From positions 165,093 to 229,092 of the forward strand of contig NZ_FNCV01000001.1 in the NCBI RefSeq assembly GCF_900100455.1: a DNA stretch of 64,000 bases, given 5' to 3'. Position 1 is the stretch's first letter. Each line of letters opens with the position of its first letter. This DNA is from Roseospirillum parvum. GTDB lineage: Bacteria; Pseudomonadota; Alphaproteobacteria; Rhodospirillales; Rhodospirillaceae. Positions 1 to 8,705 of the stretch are shown piece by piece. The notes under the pieces were generated by a model. It was not told where the DNA came from. It saw only the letters and a program-made list of their open reading frames with translations, and made no database searches. A program made the position numbers and the translations under genes.

Positions 1-1673
1 AAATCGTCGCCGCCGACGATGGTGAGGTTGTCGAGGCGCACGCCCTCGTCGCTGCCGGTGGCGTCGACCTCGATGTCGAGGCTGACCCGGCCCTGGTCGT
101 CCAGGGTGACGGTCAGGCTGTGGCTGTCGCCGCCCTTGGCCGAGCTGGCCAGCACCTCTTCCCCATTGGCGCTGACGCGCAGGGTGTCCTTCAGGCCGCC
201 GCCGGTGTCCCAGGTGCCGAAGGTTTCCGAATCGAAGCTGATGACCACGGTCTGCCCGGCGTGCTCGGGGCCGAAGTCGAAGGTCTTGCTGGCCGTCTCG
301 TTCTGGCCGAGGACCATCCGGTCGCCCTCGACCCCGGCCTCGCCGCTCCAGCCCTCGGCGAAGTCCTCGCTGGCCAGCACGGTGCCGGCGCCGCCGCTGC
401 CGAGGTCGTCGACCGCCACCGGGCCGTCATTGCTGCCGGTCACGGTGATGGTGGCGGTGGCGGTGTCGCTGCCGCCCTGGCCGTCGGAGACTTCATAGGT
501 GAAGCTCACCTCGCGGCTTTCGCCCACGCCCAGGTCCTGGAAGTCGTCGCCCGGGGTGAAGCTGTAGGAGCCGTCGGCGTTGACGGTGACCGCGCCTTCG
601 GCCGGGCCATCGACCAGGGCGAAGGTCAGGCTGTCGCCGTCGATGTCGCTGGCCGACAACTGGCCGGTGACCGCGTCGCCGTCCTCGCTGGCGCTGATGC
701 TGGCGTCCTCGGCCACCGGGCCGTCGTTGCTGCCGGTGACGGTGACGGTGGCGGTGGCGGTGTCGGTGCCGCCCTGGCCGTCCGAGACCTGATAGGTGAA
801 GGTCACCTCGCGGCTTTCGCCGACCCCCAGGTCCTGGAAGTCCTGGCCCGGGTCGAAGGTGTAGGAGCCGTCGGCATTGATGGTGACCGAGCCCTCGGCC
901 GGGCCATCGAGCAGGCTGTAGGTCAGGCTGTCGTTGTCGGCATCGGTGGCCTCCAGGGTGCCCTCGGCGGCGCTGTCCTCGCCGGCGGTCAGGCTGGCGT
1001 CGGCGGCCACCGGCGCGGCGTTGGAGGCGGCGGCGGCGGTGGTGGTGTCGTCACCCTGCTCCGTATCGCCATCTTCCCCGTCGCGGTCATCCTCTTCCCC
1101 GCCCTGGGTGGCGGCGGCGGCACGCGGCGGCGTCGGCGCGGCGGCCGCGCCGTCGCCCTCGGGAACGCTTTCCGAGGCCACGCTGCGCCCGCCGCCGGTC
1201 GCCATGTCGTCGCCCAGCGGCTCGGCCCGGCCCTCGGCCGAGCCCAGCGCGAAGCCGGCGGCGTTGGGGGCGACTGGCTGGCCGGCGCCCGGCTGGTCGG
1301 TCCCGGTCCCGGGCTGAGCCTGGGCGGAGGTGGGGTCGATGCCCTCCGGGGCGGCGCCACCCTCGGCCAGCGGATCGCCGCCGATGGTGCCGTCGTCGCG
1401 CTGCGCGGCGCCTTCCATGGTCAGCGCGGCGAGCAGGTCGCTTTCCAGCTCGTGGCTGTCCTGGTGGATGTTCTGCAGGGTGTTGGCGTCAACGCCGTCG
1501 CTGTCGCCACCGCCCACCTGCTGCTGGATCTCGGCGTCATCCAGGCGGTTGTCCTGGACCCGGCTCAGCTGGTTGATGAGGTCGTTGTTGGTGGCGTCCT
1601 CCTGGGCCCGGCTCTGGGCGGTGGAGGGGGTGTCCTCGGTGGTGTCGAGGTCGTCGCGGTCGTTGGTGGCCAT
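1..1673 (-). CDS. VCBS-repeat secreted/surface protein, N-terminal part (truncated by window edge)
   Basis: The leftward frame is open from the ATG at 1673 to the window edge, so at least 557 residues are present and the C terminus is missing. Residues 1-260 are acidic, Gln/Asp/Ala-rich and probably disordered, with no Sec signal peptide. After that come two tandem bacterial-cadherin/VCBS-type domains of 99 residues, repeated at DNA level with a 297-bp period; the linker motif GSNDGP is encoded near 421-435 and 718-732. A jelly-roll-like segment follows, as in large type I-secreted adhesins. Family knowledge says such proteins carry a C-terminal secretion signal, which lies outside the window. 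The type I secretion operon on the same strand at 4.96-10.4 kb is a plausible exporter, though three rightward genes lie between. An NAAG tetrapeptide at residues 137-140 resembles LapG cleavage motifs, but the typical beta-rich retention module is not evident. Confidence 0.8.
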   Translation of the reverse strand, partial: MATNDRDDLDTTEDTPSTAQSRAQEDATNNDLINQLSRVQDNRLDDAEIQQQVGGGDSDGVDANTLQNIHQDSHELESDLLAALTMEGAAQRDDGTIGGDPLAEGGAAPEGIDPTSAQAQPGTGTDQPGAGQPVAPNAAGFALGSAEGRAEPLGDDMATGGGRSVASESVPEGDGAAAAPTPPRAAAATQGGEEDDRDGEDGDTEQGDDTTTAAAASNAAPVAADASLTAGEDSAAEGTLEATDADNDSLTYSLLDGPAEGSVTINADGSYTFDPGQDFQDLGVGESREVTFTYQVSDGQGGTDTATATVTVTGSNDGPVAEDASISASEDGDAVTGQLSASDIDGDSLTFALVDGPAEGAVTVNADGSYSFTPGDDFQDLGVGESREVSFTYEVSDGQGGSDTATATITVTGSNDGPVAVDDLGSGGAGTVLASEDFAEGWSGEAGVEGDRMVLGQNETASKTFDFGPEHAGQTVVISFDSETFGTWDTGGGLKDTLRVSANGEEVLASSAKGGDSHSLTVTLDDQGRVSLDIEVDATGSDEGVRLDNLTIVGGDD

Positions 1674-2086
1674 GGTTCCTACCCCTCGGGGTTGGTGGTG
1701 TCGGGCGGCGGTCGAAGGGGCGGGTCGGCGTCGTGCCGGCCGGGGGGAAGTCCCGACAGGCGGCATCCAGGCCCGCTTCCGACCTGTTGAGGTAAGGATA
1801 AGTTGTTCAATGACAGGGGTCTACCTAGCCAGGGCGCATAGAAGGGGCCTATGCCCAAGGTGTATTCATGGGAGAAATCTGTGTCTTTTATCCCGTCATG
1901 CGGGAGGAATGCCTATGCCTTTGCCGTCCGGGCATATGACGGCCGGCCAATCGGCTATGCCTTTGCGCCAGTCCCCGGCTGGGTCCCCGGCGGCTGGACG
2001 GGGTTGACCGCCGCCCGCCAGGAAATATAAAACTGATATCAGTTTCAGTATTTGCCCTGTCGCTTTCCGCCGCTTGAAGGTGCGCC
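1674..2086. other. Intergenic region between divergent VCBS gene and tetR
   Basis: This 413-bp divergent spacer is less GC-rich than the genes beside it. It holds the dyad at 2030-2045 (listed separately) and a 12-bp direct repeat CTATGCCTTTGC at 1913-1924 and 1955-1966. It also has the hairpin-forming stretch GCCGTC...GACGGC at 1923-1943. I see no convincing sigma-70 promoter with both elements and no coding sequence. The direct repeats may be regulator sites for the VCBS gene, which is inference only. Confidence 0.5.
2030..2045. promoter_or_regulatory. Perfect 16-bp palindrome upstream of tetR, candidate TetR operator
   Basis: The sequence AAACTGATATCAGTTT is a perfect dyad ending 41 bp before the tetR start. 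TetR-family repressors usually bind palindromes of this size in their own promoter. It is therefore a good candidate autoregulatory operator, also controlling the ligase and hydratase genes that overlap tetR. Confidence 0.6.
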
Positions 2087-2884
2087 ATGCCCGCCCCGGT
2101 CCGCCAGACCCCGCACCCGCCCGCCGAGCCGTCCGCCGACCCGCCCGCCGAGCCGTCCGCCGACCCGCCCGCCGACCCGTCCGTCGACCCGCCCGCCGAC
2201 CCGTCCGTCGACCCGCCCGCCACCCCGCCCGCCGCCGCCTACCCGGCTCATCTGCTGGCCGAGGCCCGGGGGCGGGCCAAGGGGCTGCGCACCCGGGCCC
2301 AGTTGATGGCCGCCGCCGGCCACCTTTTGGAGACCCAGCCGCCGGAAGCGCTGACCGTTTCCGCCGTCTGCCACCGGGCCGGCGTGGCCAATGGCACCTT
2401 CTACCTGTATTTCGCCGACCGCCACGTCCTGCTCGATGCCCTGCTGGTTGGTTTCGTCGGCTTTCTTCAGGACACCATGCGGGCCGCCGGCGAGGGGGCG
2501 GAGGAGGCGGCGCCGGGAGCCACCGGGCGGGCCGCCACCCGGGCCTATCTGGAGTTGTTCCGGCACAATCGGGGCCTGATGCGCTGCCTGATCCATCACC
2601 CGGACAGCTTCCCCGAGGCGCGCCGGGCCTTCCACAAACTGAACCGCGAATGGCTGGCCCGGGTGGTCGCGGCCGCCCAGCGTGGGCTGGCCGCCGAGGG
2701 CCGGCCCGAGGCCCTGGACTGCGCCGAGCTGACCCGCCGGGCCTACGCCCTGGGCGGCATGGTCGACCAGTACCTGTCGGCCCTGTTCCTGTCCGGCGAT
2801 GCCGAGCTGCTGGCCGTCTCCGGCGATGACGCGGCGGTGCTCGACACCTTGAACCTGATCTGGAGCCGGGGGATGGCGCCATGA
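2087..2884 (+). CDS. TetR/AcrR-family transcriptional regulator with repetitive Pro-rich N-terminal extension
   Basis: The 265-residue product has a helix-turn-helix at about residues 70-115 (signature ending GVANGTFYLYFADR) followed by a ligand-binding C-terminal domain. Normal family members are about 190-220 residues. The extra length is an N-terminal tail containing four 8-residue units of the PPAEPSAD/PPADPSVD type. The ATG at 2087 has a GAAGG ribosome-binding site at 2076-2080. The stop overlaps the next start by 4 bp, so it is probably co-transcribed with the CoA ligase and hydratase and likely represses them through the 2030-2045 dyad. The effector is probably an acyl- or aryl-CoA, inferred from the neighbours. 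A start just after the repeats cannot be excluded. Confidence 0.85.
   Translation: MPAPVRQTPHPPAEPSADPPAEPSADPPADPSVDPPADPSVDPPATPPAAAYPAHLLAEARGRAKGLRTRAQLMAAAGHLLETQPPEALTVSAVCHRAGVANGTFYLYFADRHVLLDALLVGFVGFLQDTMRAAGEGAEEAAPGATGRAATRAYLELFRHNRGLMRCLIHHPDSFPEARRAFHKLNREWLARVVAAAQRGLAAEGRPEALDCAELTRRAYALGGMVDQYLSALFLSGDAELLAVSGDDAAVLDTLNLIWSRGMAP
2117..2212 (+). repeat. 24-bp in-frame tandem repeat, four copies, inside tetR
   Basis: Four adjacent 24-bp units encode PPAEPSAD, PPAEPSAD, PPADPSVD and PPADPSVD. The two pairs differ by the same substitutions, which suggests two-step duplication. The array keeps the reading frame and lengthens the N-terminal tail of the regulator. Confidence 0.85.
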
Positions 2885-4185
2885 CCCTTCTCAGCGACGC
2901 CGAGCGCCTGCCACTGCCCGAACTGGCCCGCCATGCCGAGGCGGCGTGGCGGCGCCAGTCGGCCCATGTGGCGGAAACCTCGGCCTTCCATCAGCGCCTG
3001 TGGGCGGGGCGACGGCCGCCCGAGCGGCTCGCCGATTTGCCCGAGTTGCCGCTGTCGGACAAGGCCCAGTTGCGGCTCTCCCAGGCCGCCCATCCGCCCT
3101 TCGGCGACTATCTGGCCGCCCCCATCGAGCGGGCCAACCGCCTGCACCGCACCTCCGGCACCACCGGGCAGGCGATGAACCTGGCGCTGTCGGCCGAGGA
3201 CGCGCGGATCACCCAGGTGGTCGGCGGGCGGTCGCATCGGGCCGCCGGGCTGACCGCCGGGCACCGCGTGGTGCACTGCCTGAACTACCGCATGTGGATG
3301 GGCGGCGTGTCCGACCATCTGACCCTGGAGGCCACCGGCGCCCTGGTCATTCCCTTCGGGGTCGGTGCCTCGGAGCTTCTGGTGCGCACCATCCAGGAGG
3401 TGGGGATCACCGCCATTTCCTGCACGCCGTCCTATCCGGCGGTGCTGGAACAGGTGATCGCCGAGAAGTTCCCCGGCCTCGCCCCGGCCGACCTGGGCCT
3501 GAAGCTGGGCCTGTTCGGCGGCGAGGCGGGGCTGGATGACCCCGCCTTCCGCGACCGCTTCCGCGCCACCTGGGGGATGGAGCCGAGGAACGCCAACTAC
3601 GGGGTTTCGGACGTGCTGTCCAACTTCGCCGCCCAGTGCGCCGAGGACACCCGGCTGCATTTCCTGGCCGGCGACGTGCTGCATCCCGAGCTGATCGACC
3701 CCGACAGCACCGCGCCGCTGCCCCTTGAGGCCGGGCGGCGCGGCGAATTGGTGTTGACCCATCTGGTGCGCGACTGCCAGCCGCTGGTCCGCTTCCGCAC
3801 CGGCGACGTGATCGAGATCGACGCCACCGAGCCCTGCCGCTGCGGGCGCACCGGCTTCCGCTTCCGGGTGGTCGGGCGCAGCGACGACATGGTGGTGGTG
3901 CGCGGCCTGAACCTGTTCCCGACCATGGTGGCGGCGGTGGTCAACGGGTTCAGCGAGCTGTCGGGCGAATATCGCATCGAGCTGCCCGGTCCGCCGCCCC
4001 ACGACGTGCTGCCGGTGCGTGTGGAGTTGGCCGAGGGGGTGCCGGAAAGCCCCGCCCTGGCCGAGCGGCTGGCCGCCGCCATCAAGGCCGAGCTGGGCGC
4101 CACCGCCCGGGTCATGCTGGCCCCGGCCGGCAGCTTTCCGCGCACCGAGGGCAAGACGCGGCGCGTGGTGAGGGTCGAACCATGA
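2881..4185 (+). CDS. Phenylacetate-CoA ligase-family (PaaK-like) AMP-forming acyl/aryl-CoA ligase
   Basis: The 434-residue protein has the length and motif order of PaaK-type adenylate-forming ligases. The ATP-binding loop TSGTTGQ is near residue 97, GGEAG near 215, the YGVSD motif near 240, the FRTGD motif near 302, and the C-terminal lysine region EGKTRRV near 425. Such enzymes activate an aromatic or other carboxylic acid to its CoA thioester via an acyl-adenylate in the cytoplasm. A four-cysteine-like element (PCRCGRTG, near residue 317) is also typical of the family. It overlaps tetR and the enoyl-CoA hydratase by 4 bp at each end, indicating translational coupling. None of the other phenylacetate genes (paaABCDE and so on) is nearby, so the substrate is unknown. 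Confidence 0.85.
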   Translation: MTLLSDAERLPLPELARHAEAAWRRQSAHVAETSAFHQRLWAGRRPPERLADLPELPLSDKAQLRLSQAAHPPFGDYLAAPIERANRLHRTSGTTGQAMNLALSAEDARITQVVGGRSHRAAGLTAGHRVVHCLNYRMWMGGVSDHLTLEATGALVIPFGVGASELLVRTIQEVGITAISCTPSYPAVLEQVIAEKFPGLAPADLGLKLGLFGGEAGLDDPAFRDRFRATWGMEPRNANYGVSDVLSNFAAQCAEDTRLHFLAGDVLHPELIDPDSTAPLPLEAGRRGELVLTHLVRDCQPLVRFRTGDVIEIDATEPCRCGRTGFRFRVVGRSDDMVVVRGLNLFPTMVAAVVNGFSELSGEYRIELPGPPPHDVLPVRVELAEGVPESPALAERLAAAIKAELGATARVMLAPAGSFPRTEGKTRRVVRVEP

Positions 4186-4946
4186 GCGCTTTCACCTATC
4201 CCACCGTGCTCAGCCGCTTGGACGGGCAAAGCGGGGTGCGCACCCTGACCCTCAACCGGCCACAGCGCCTGAACGCCATGAACCGGGCCCTGATCGACGA
4301 TCTGGCCCGGGCGGTCGAGGACGCCAACGCCGACCCGGCGACCCGGGTCCTCATCCTGACCGGGGCCGGCACCGCCTTCTGCGCCGGCGACGACCGCAAG
4401 GACCATGTCCACCCACAGAGCGAAGAGGCGGCGCGCGATCTGGTGCTGGCCATCCAACGGGCCACCCGGGCGATGGTCTTCGGCCCCAAGCCGGTGGTCG
4501 GGGCGATCAACGGCTGGGCGGTGGGCGGCGGTTTCGAGTGGGCGCTGAACTGCGACTTTCCCATCTGGGCCGAGAGCGGGCGCGGCTTCTTCCCCGAGGT
4601 GTCGCTGAACCTGTTCGTCACCGGCGGCGTGACGGCCCTGTTGCCGGCCCTGGTCGGGCCCTTCAAGGCGCGCGAGATGCTGCTGTTCGGCGAGCGCTAC
4701 ACGGCCGCCGAGCTGGCCGACCTGGGGGTGGCCTGGAAGGTGGTGGCGGACGGCGACCTGATGGCCGAGGCCATGGCCACGGCGCGCCGGCTGGCCGACC
4801 TGCCGCCGCTCGCCGTGCGGGCCATGAAGCGGGTGCTGACGGCGGTCGGCACGGCCGACCTCAACCGGGCCCTGGACCTGGAGACCGAGGCCACGGTGGC
4901 CGGCTTTCTCGACCCGGAGACGACGCGCCGCCTGGGCGCCTTCTGA
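4182..4946 (+). CDS. Enoyl-CoA hydratase/isomerase (crotonase) family protein
   Basis: This 254-residue protein matches a single-domain crotonase. An N-terminal beta region (RTLTLNRPQRLNAMN) leads to the oxyanion-hole segment around AFCAGDDRKDH. The two glutamates used by hydratases are present in GGGFEWA and FFPEVSLNL. It probably hydrates or isomerises the acyl-CoA produced by the ligase just upstream, whose frame it overlaps by 4 bp. The three-gene unit tetR-ligase-hydratase therefore looks like a small catabolic operon. The exact reaction cannot be fixed from sequence because crotonase members vary widely. Confidence 0.85.
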   Translation: MSAFTYPTVLSRLDGQSGVRTLTLNRPQRLNAMNRALIDDLARAVEDANADPATRVLILTGAGTAFCAGDDRKDHVHPQSEEAARDLVLAIQRATRAMVFGPKPVVGAINGWAVGGGFEWALNCDFPIWAESGRGFFPEVSLNLFVTGGVTALLPALVGPFKAREMLLFGERYTAAELADLGVAWKVVADGDLMAEAMATARRLADLPPLAVRAMKRVLTAVGTADLNRALDLETEATVAGFLDPETTRRLGAF

Positions 4947-4959
4947 CCCGCCGCCCGGC

Positions 4960-6390
4960 TCAGCGTTCGTGGAAGGCCTGATCGAGCGCCACGTAGATCG
5001 GCTTCAGCAGGTATTCGAGCAGGGTCTTCTCGCCGGTCATGATGTCCACCTGACAGGTCATGCCGGGCAGGATCGGGTTCTCGCCCGGCCCCGGGCCCAG
5101 ATGGCGGCCGTCCAGCACCACCGTGCCCTGGTAGTAGGGCTGGTCCATCTCGTCCAGGAAGGTGCTGGCCGAGATGCGCTCCAGGGTGCCGTCCATGCTG
5201 CCGTAGCGCGAGAAATCGTAGGCCGTGAACTTCACCTTCACCGGCTGGCCGGCGGTGACGTGGCCGATGTCGCGGGTCGAGATGCGGGTTTCCACGTTCA
5301 GCCCGCCCTCGAAGGGCACCACGTCGGCGATCACCCCGCCCGCCGGGACCACCGCCCCGGGGTTGGTGAAGCGCAGGTTCTGCACCATGCCCTCGGTCGG
5401 CGAGCGGGCCTCCAGGCGGCGCACCCGGTCGGACAGCTTGATCAGGGTTTCGGTCACCTGGGCCAACTCGGCGGTCACCGTGCCCATCTCGTTCAAGGCA
5501 TCCTCGCGCAGGGCGGCGGTGCTCTCGGCGAGGCGGGTCTCGACCTCGGCGAGGCGCTGGAAGGCGGTCGACTGCTCGCCGCGCAGGCGCTCCACCTCGC
5601 CCAGCAGGCGGGCGTATTCGCGCTTGGTTTCAAGGAAGGTGACGCGGCTGACCAGCCCCTTGTCGACCAGCTCCTGGCGCATGTCGACCTGCTCCTTGAT
5701 CAGCGCCACCTGACCCTTCACCGATTCTTCCTGGGCCTTCAGGAGGTCGATCTCGCGGCGCCGCTGGTCGAGTTGGCGTTCGAGGATGGCGAGGCGCGAC
5801 TGATAGGCCTCGATGGTGGTCTGATAGATCGCCTGCTGGTCGGCCACCAGGGCGGGGAACTGGTCGGCCCCGGGGACGGCGGCGAAGTCGGGCTCGCGGC
5901 CGGTGCCGACGGCGCGCAGGCGCTCGGCGCGCAGGCGCAGCGAGGCCTGACGGGCCAGCATCTGCTCGTACTCGGCGCCCGAGGAGGCCTCGTCGAAGCG
6001 CACCAGCACCTCGCCGGCCTCGACCATGTCGCCTTCCTTGACCAGCAGCTTGCGGATGATCCCGCCCTCCAGGTGCTGGACCACCTGGATCTGCCCCGAG
6101 GGCACCACCTGCCCGGCGGCCACCGCGGTTTCCTGGATGCGGCTGACCGCCGCCCAGACCAGGAAGGCCAGCACCACGCCGCTGGTCAGGAACAGGGCCA
6201 TGCGGACCAGCCGCGAGGTGCCGGTCTCCTCCAGCAGCACGTGCTGGGCCAGATAGCGCACCTGCCGGCCCCCCCTGCGGATCGGCCCGCTGGGGGTGGG
6301 CAGCCCGGTCTTGCCGGGTGCCCCCTGGCTGGGGGTCAGGGCCCGCCCGCTGTCGGCCGGGGTGGGGGGGGGGTCGGACTCGGTGCTCAT
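4960..6390 (-). CDS. HlyD-family type I secretion membrane-fusion (adaptor) protein
   Basis: The 476-residue protein has a short cytoplasmic Pro-rich N terminus and one membrane segment at about residues 63-83. A biotinyl-lipoyl-like hairpin follows at about 95-135 (HLEGGIIRKL...KEGDMVEAGEVLV), then a long alpha-helical coiled-coil hairpin to about residue 310 and a C-terminal beta domain. This is the PrtE/LapC type of adaptor that links the inner-membrane ABC exporter to a TolC-like outer-membrane channel. It is the last gene of a leftward operon after two ABC genes. No outer-membrane channel gene is in the window. The gap to the upstream ABC gene consists entirely of a 14-bp triplication that includes the start codon. 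Confidence 0.92.
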   Translation of the reverse strand: MSTESDPPPTPADSGRALTPSQGAPGKTGLPTPSGPIRRGGRQVRYLAQHVLLEETGTSRLVRMALFLTSGVVLAFLVWAAVSRIQETAVAAGQVVPSGQIQVVQHLEGGIIRKLLVKEGDMVEAGEVLVRFDEASSGAEYEQMLARQASLRLRAERLRAVGTGREPDFAAVPGADQFPALVADQQAIYQTTIEAYQSRLAILERQLDQRRREIDLLKAQEESVKGQVALIKEQVDMRQELVDKGLVSRVTFLETKREYARLLGEVERLRGEQSTAFQRLAEVETRLAESTAALREDALNEMGTVTAELAQVTETLIKLSDRVRRLEARSPTEGMVQNLRFTNPGAVVPAGGVIADVVPFEGGLNVETRISTRDIGHVTAGQPVKVKFTAYDFSRYGSMDGTLERISASTFLDEMDQPYYQGTVVLDGRHLGPGPGENPILPGMTCQVDIMTGEKTLLEYLLKPIYVALDQAFHER

Positions 6391-6428
6391 GTCACTCGGC
6401 TCATGGCAATCGGCTCATGTCAGTCGGC
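6387..6428 (-). repeat. 14-bp tandem triplication between ABC gene stop and hlyD start
   Basis: Three 14-bp units (6387-6400, 6401-6414, 6415-6428) of the form TCATGNCANTCGGC on the plus strand fill the whole gap between the two genes. The copy nearest hlyD supplies its ATG, and all three carry an ATGA or CATGA core on the coding strand. As 14 is not a multiple of 3, the extra ATGs lie in different frames. Confidence 0.8.
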
Positions 6429-8705
6429 TCAAATCAGACCTTGGGGAAGCTGGGCCAGGACCTCGTCGCGCGGCCCGGCCAGACGCAGATAGCCGCCGTC
6501 GAGGAGCAGGATGCGGTCGGCGATCTTGAGGTGGCTGGGGCGGTGGGTGACCATGAACACGGTGGTCTGCCCGCGCATCGAATCGACCGCCTTCATGAAG
6601 GCCCGGTCGCCGGCGAAGTCGAGGCCGTTGTAGGGCTCGTCGAAGAGCATGATGCCGGCCCGCTTGAGATAGGCCCGGGCCAGGGAAATGCGCTGGGCCA
6701 GACTGGACGACAGATGCTCCACACGGCCGTCGCCGACCCGGGTGTCGAAACCCTCGGGCAGGGCCAGGATGTCGTCCAGCACCTCGGCCTGTCGGCAGGC
6801 CCAGTAGAGTTCGATGTCGCTGGCGGTGGGATTGGCCAGCCGCAGGTTCTGGGCGATGCTGCCGAAGTACAGCTTGCAGACCTGGGGCACGTAGCTGATG
6901 CCGTGGCGCAACTCCAGGGGATCGAGCTGGCGGATGTCCACCCCGTCCAGGCGCACGTTGCCGGCTTGCGGGGTGTACAGCCCGGCGATCAGCTTCAAGA
7001 GGGTCGACTTGCCGCAGCCGTTGGGGCCGATCACCGCCACCACCTCGCCCGGTTCGACCTGGAAGCTGACCCCGACCAGGGCCGGGTCGGCGTCGTTGGA
7101 ATAGCGGATCGACACCCGGGCGAAGGTGACCCGGCCGGTGAAGCGGGGCAGCGGGACCACCCGGGCGTCCGGGTCGCGCTCGCCCTTCAGCTTCATCAGG
7201 CTGTCGATCTGGCGGATCGAGGCGCGGATCTGCTCGAACTGGGTGGTCATGAGGAAGGCCGTCTGGATCGGCGCCAGCACCCGCCAGACCAGGATCATGG
7301 CGGCGATCAGCCCGCCCACCGACATGTTGCCGGCCAGCACCTGAAGCACTCCCAGGCCCAGGGTGGCGGTGCCGGCCAGCATGGTCACCCCGTGCGCCAG
7401 GGCGGCCATGATGCCCGACATCTGCCCGGCCTTGAAGCCGGCCAGCCCGGCCTGGGCGGACAGGTCGCGGTAACGCTGGCTCCACGTCGCCTCGGCGCCG
7501 ATGCGCTTCAGGGCGCGGGTTTTCGAGAGCGCCTCGACAACGAACTCCTGGCGCCTGGAATCAAGCCGCGCCGCCGTCCCCACCCGGTTCTTGACGATCG
7601 GGAACAGGGCCACCCCGAGCAGCGCCATGACCAGGATCATGGCGGCCGGAACCAGGGCCAGCCAGCCGCCCAGCACGGCGATCACGGTGATGTGGATCAG
7701 CACGAAGGGCATCTCGAAGCTGACCATGGCCAGCGGCCCGGTGAAGAACTCGCGGACGTTCTCGAAGTCCTTGAGGCGGGCCACCTGGGCCCCGATGGTC
7801 GCCCGCTCGGTGAAGCTGGGGGCCAGCCCCAGGATGCGCTGGAACACCGCGTTGCCGATGATGTGCCCCAGGCGCGCCCCGGTATAGGCGATCATGCGCG
7901 CCCGGATGCCCTTCAGGAGGGCGTCGCCGACCAGGGCGATGGCGGCGCCGATCAGAAGGTACTGAAGGGTGCTGAGCGAGCCGGTGGAGATCACCCGGTC
8001 GTAGACCGCCATGATGAACAGCGGGGTGACCAGCATCAAAAGGTTGGACAGGAAGGTGACCAGCAGGGTCTGCCAGACCAGCGGCCGGAAGCGGTCCATG
8101 ACCGCCCAGAACCAGCCCCGCTTGGCCTGCCGGGCGGCGTGGTCGTCGTGTTCCTCGGCCTTGAAGAAGTAGGCCGTGCCCAGGCTGCGCGGCGGCCTGG
8201 TCAGGGTGCGGTATTCGGCCAGCGCGCCGTCGTAGACGCGGATGCCCTCGGCGTCGTGGCCCAGCACGACCAGGGCCGGGCCGCGCTCGGGCACGAACAG
8301 GCAGGGGGTCAGCCGGGCATCCAGGGCGTGCAGGGAAAGCCGCGTGAAGCGGCTGGAGTAGTTGAGGTTGGCCAGGGTGTTGCGCAGCCCGGTCAGGTCC
8401 AGGGTGTCGGCGAAGTGGGGCAGCGCCTCGGCCACGTGGCGCGGGTCGCCGCGCCAGTTGAGGGCGTTCAAGAGGGGCAAAAGGCAGGCGGCGAGGTCGG
8501 AAGCGGCGCTGAAGCCGCCCAGCTCGGTGGTCTTGGCGTCGGCCAGACCCTCGCGGCGGGTCGGCGCGCCGCGCCAGTCGAGATGGCTGAAGTCGGGCAG
8601 GGCGGCCTTGCGCTCGGCGAGGCGCTGCTCGAGGGCCTCCCCGGCGTCGTTGTCCGGCGTCGTGGCCACGGTTTGGGCAGGAGTCTGGGCGGGAGTGGGG
8701 CTCAT
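6429..8705 (-). CDS. Type I secretion ABC transporter with degenerate C39-like N-terminal domain (second half-transporter)
   Basis: The 758-residue protein has an N-terminal C39-peptidase-like domain (about residues 60-185) without a recognisable catalytic Cys-His pair. A six-helix transmembrane domain (about 205-490) and an ATPase domain (about 515-758) follow. In the ATPase, Walker A is GPNGCGKST (560-568), Walker B ends DE (689-690) and the H-loop histidine is 721. The signature reads LSSSL (665-669) instead of LSGGQ. Such exporters move C-terminally signalled RTX/VCBS proteins across the inner membrane. The start ATG at 8705 overlaps the stop of the upstream ABC gene by 4 bp. The two ABC subunits probably form a heterodimer working with the HlyD protein encoded just downstream. 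Confidence 0.9.
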   Translation of the reverse strand: MSPTPAQTPAQTVATTPDNDAGEALEQRLAERKAALPDFSHLDWRGAPTRREGLADAKTTELGGFSAASDLAACLLPLLNALNWRGDPRHVAEALPHFADTLDLTGLRNTLANLNYSSRFTRLSLHALDARLTPCLFVPERGPALVVLGHDAEGIRVYDGALAEYRTLTRPPRSLGTAYFFKAEEHDDHAARQAKRGWFWAVMDRFRPLVWQTLLVTFLSNLLMLVTPLFIMAVYDRVISTGSLSTLQYLLIGAAIALVGDALLKGIRARMIAYTGARLGHIIGNAVFQRILGLAPSFTERATIGAQVARLKDFENVREFFTGPLAMVSFEMPFVLIHITVIAVLGGWLALVPAAMILVMALLGVALFPIVKNRVGTAARLDSRRQEFVVEALSKTRALKRIGAEATWSQRYRDLSAQAGLAGFKAGQMSGIMAALAHGVTMLAGTATLGLGVLQVLAGNMSVGGLIAAMILVWRVLAPIQTAFLMTTQFEQIRASIRQIDSLMKLKGERDPDARVVPLPRFTGRVTFARVSIRYSNDADPALVGVSFQVEPGEVVAVIGPNGCGKSTLLKLIAGLYTPQAGNVRLDGVDIRQLDPLELRHGISYVPQVCKLYFGSIAQNLRLANPTASDIELYWACRQAEVLDDILALPEGFDTRVGDGRVEHLSSSLAQRISLARAYLKRAGIMLFDEPYNGLDFAGDRAFMKAVDSMRGQTTVFMVTHRPSHLKIADRILLLDGGYLRLAGPRDEVLAQLPQGLI

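Noticed and set aside
1-1673. Rightward frames of 159 and 556 codons over the VCBS gene
   Set aside because: The leftward frame encodes two exact 99-residue VCBS units with normal amino acid composition. The rightward frames are Val/Gly/Ala-biased shadows.
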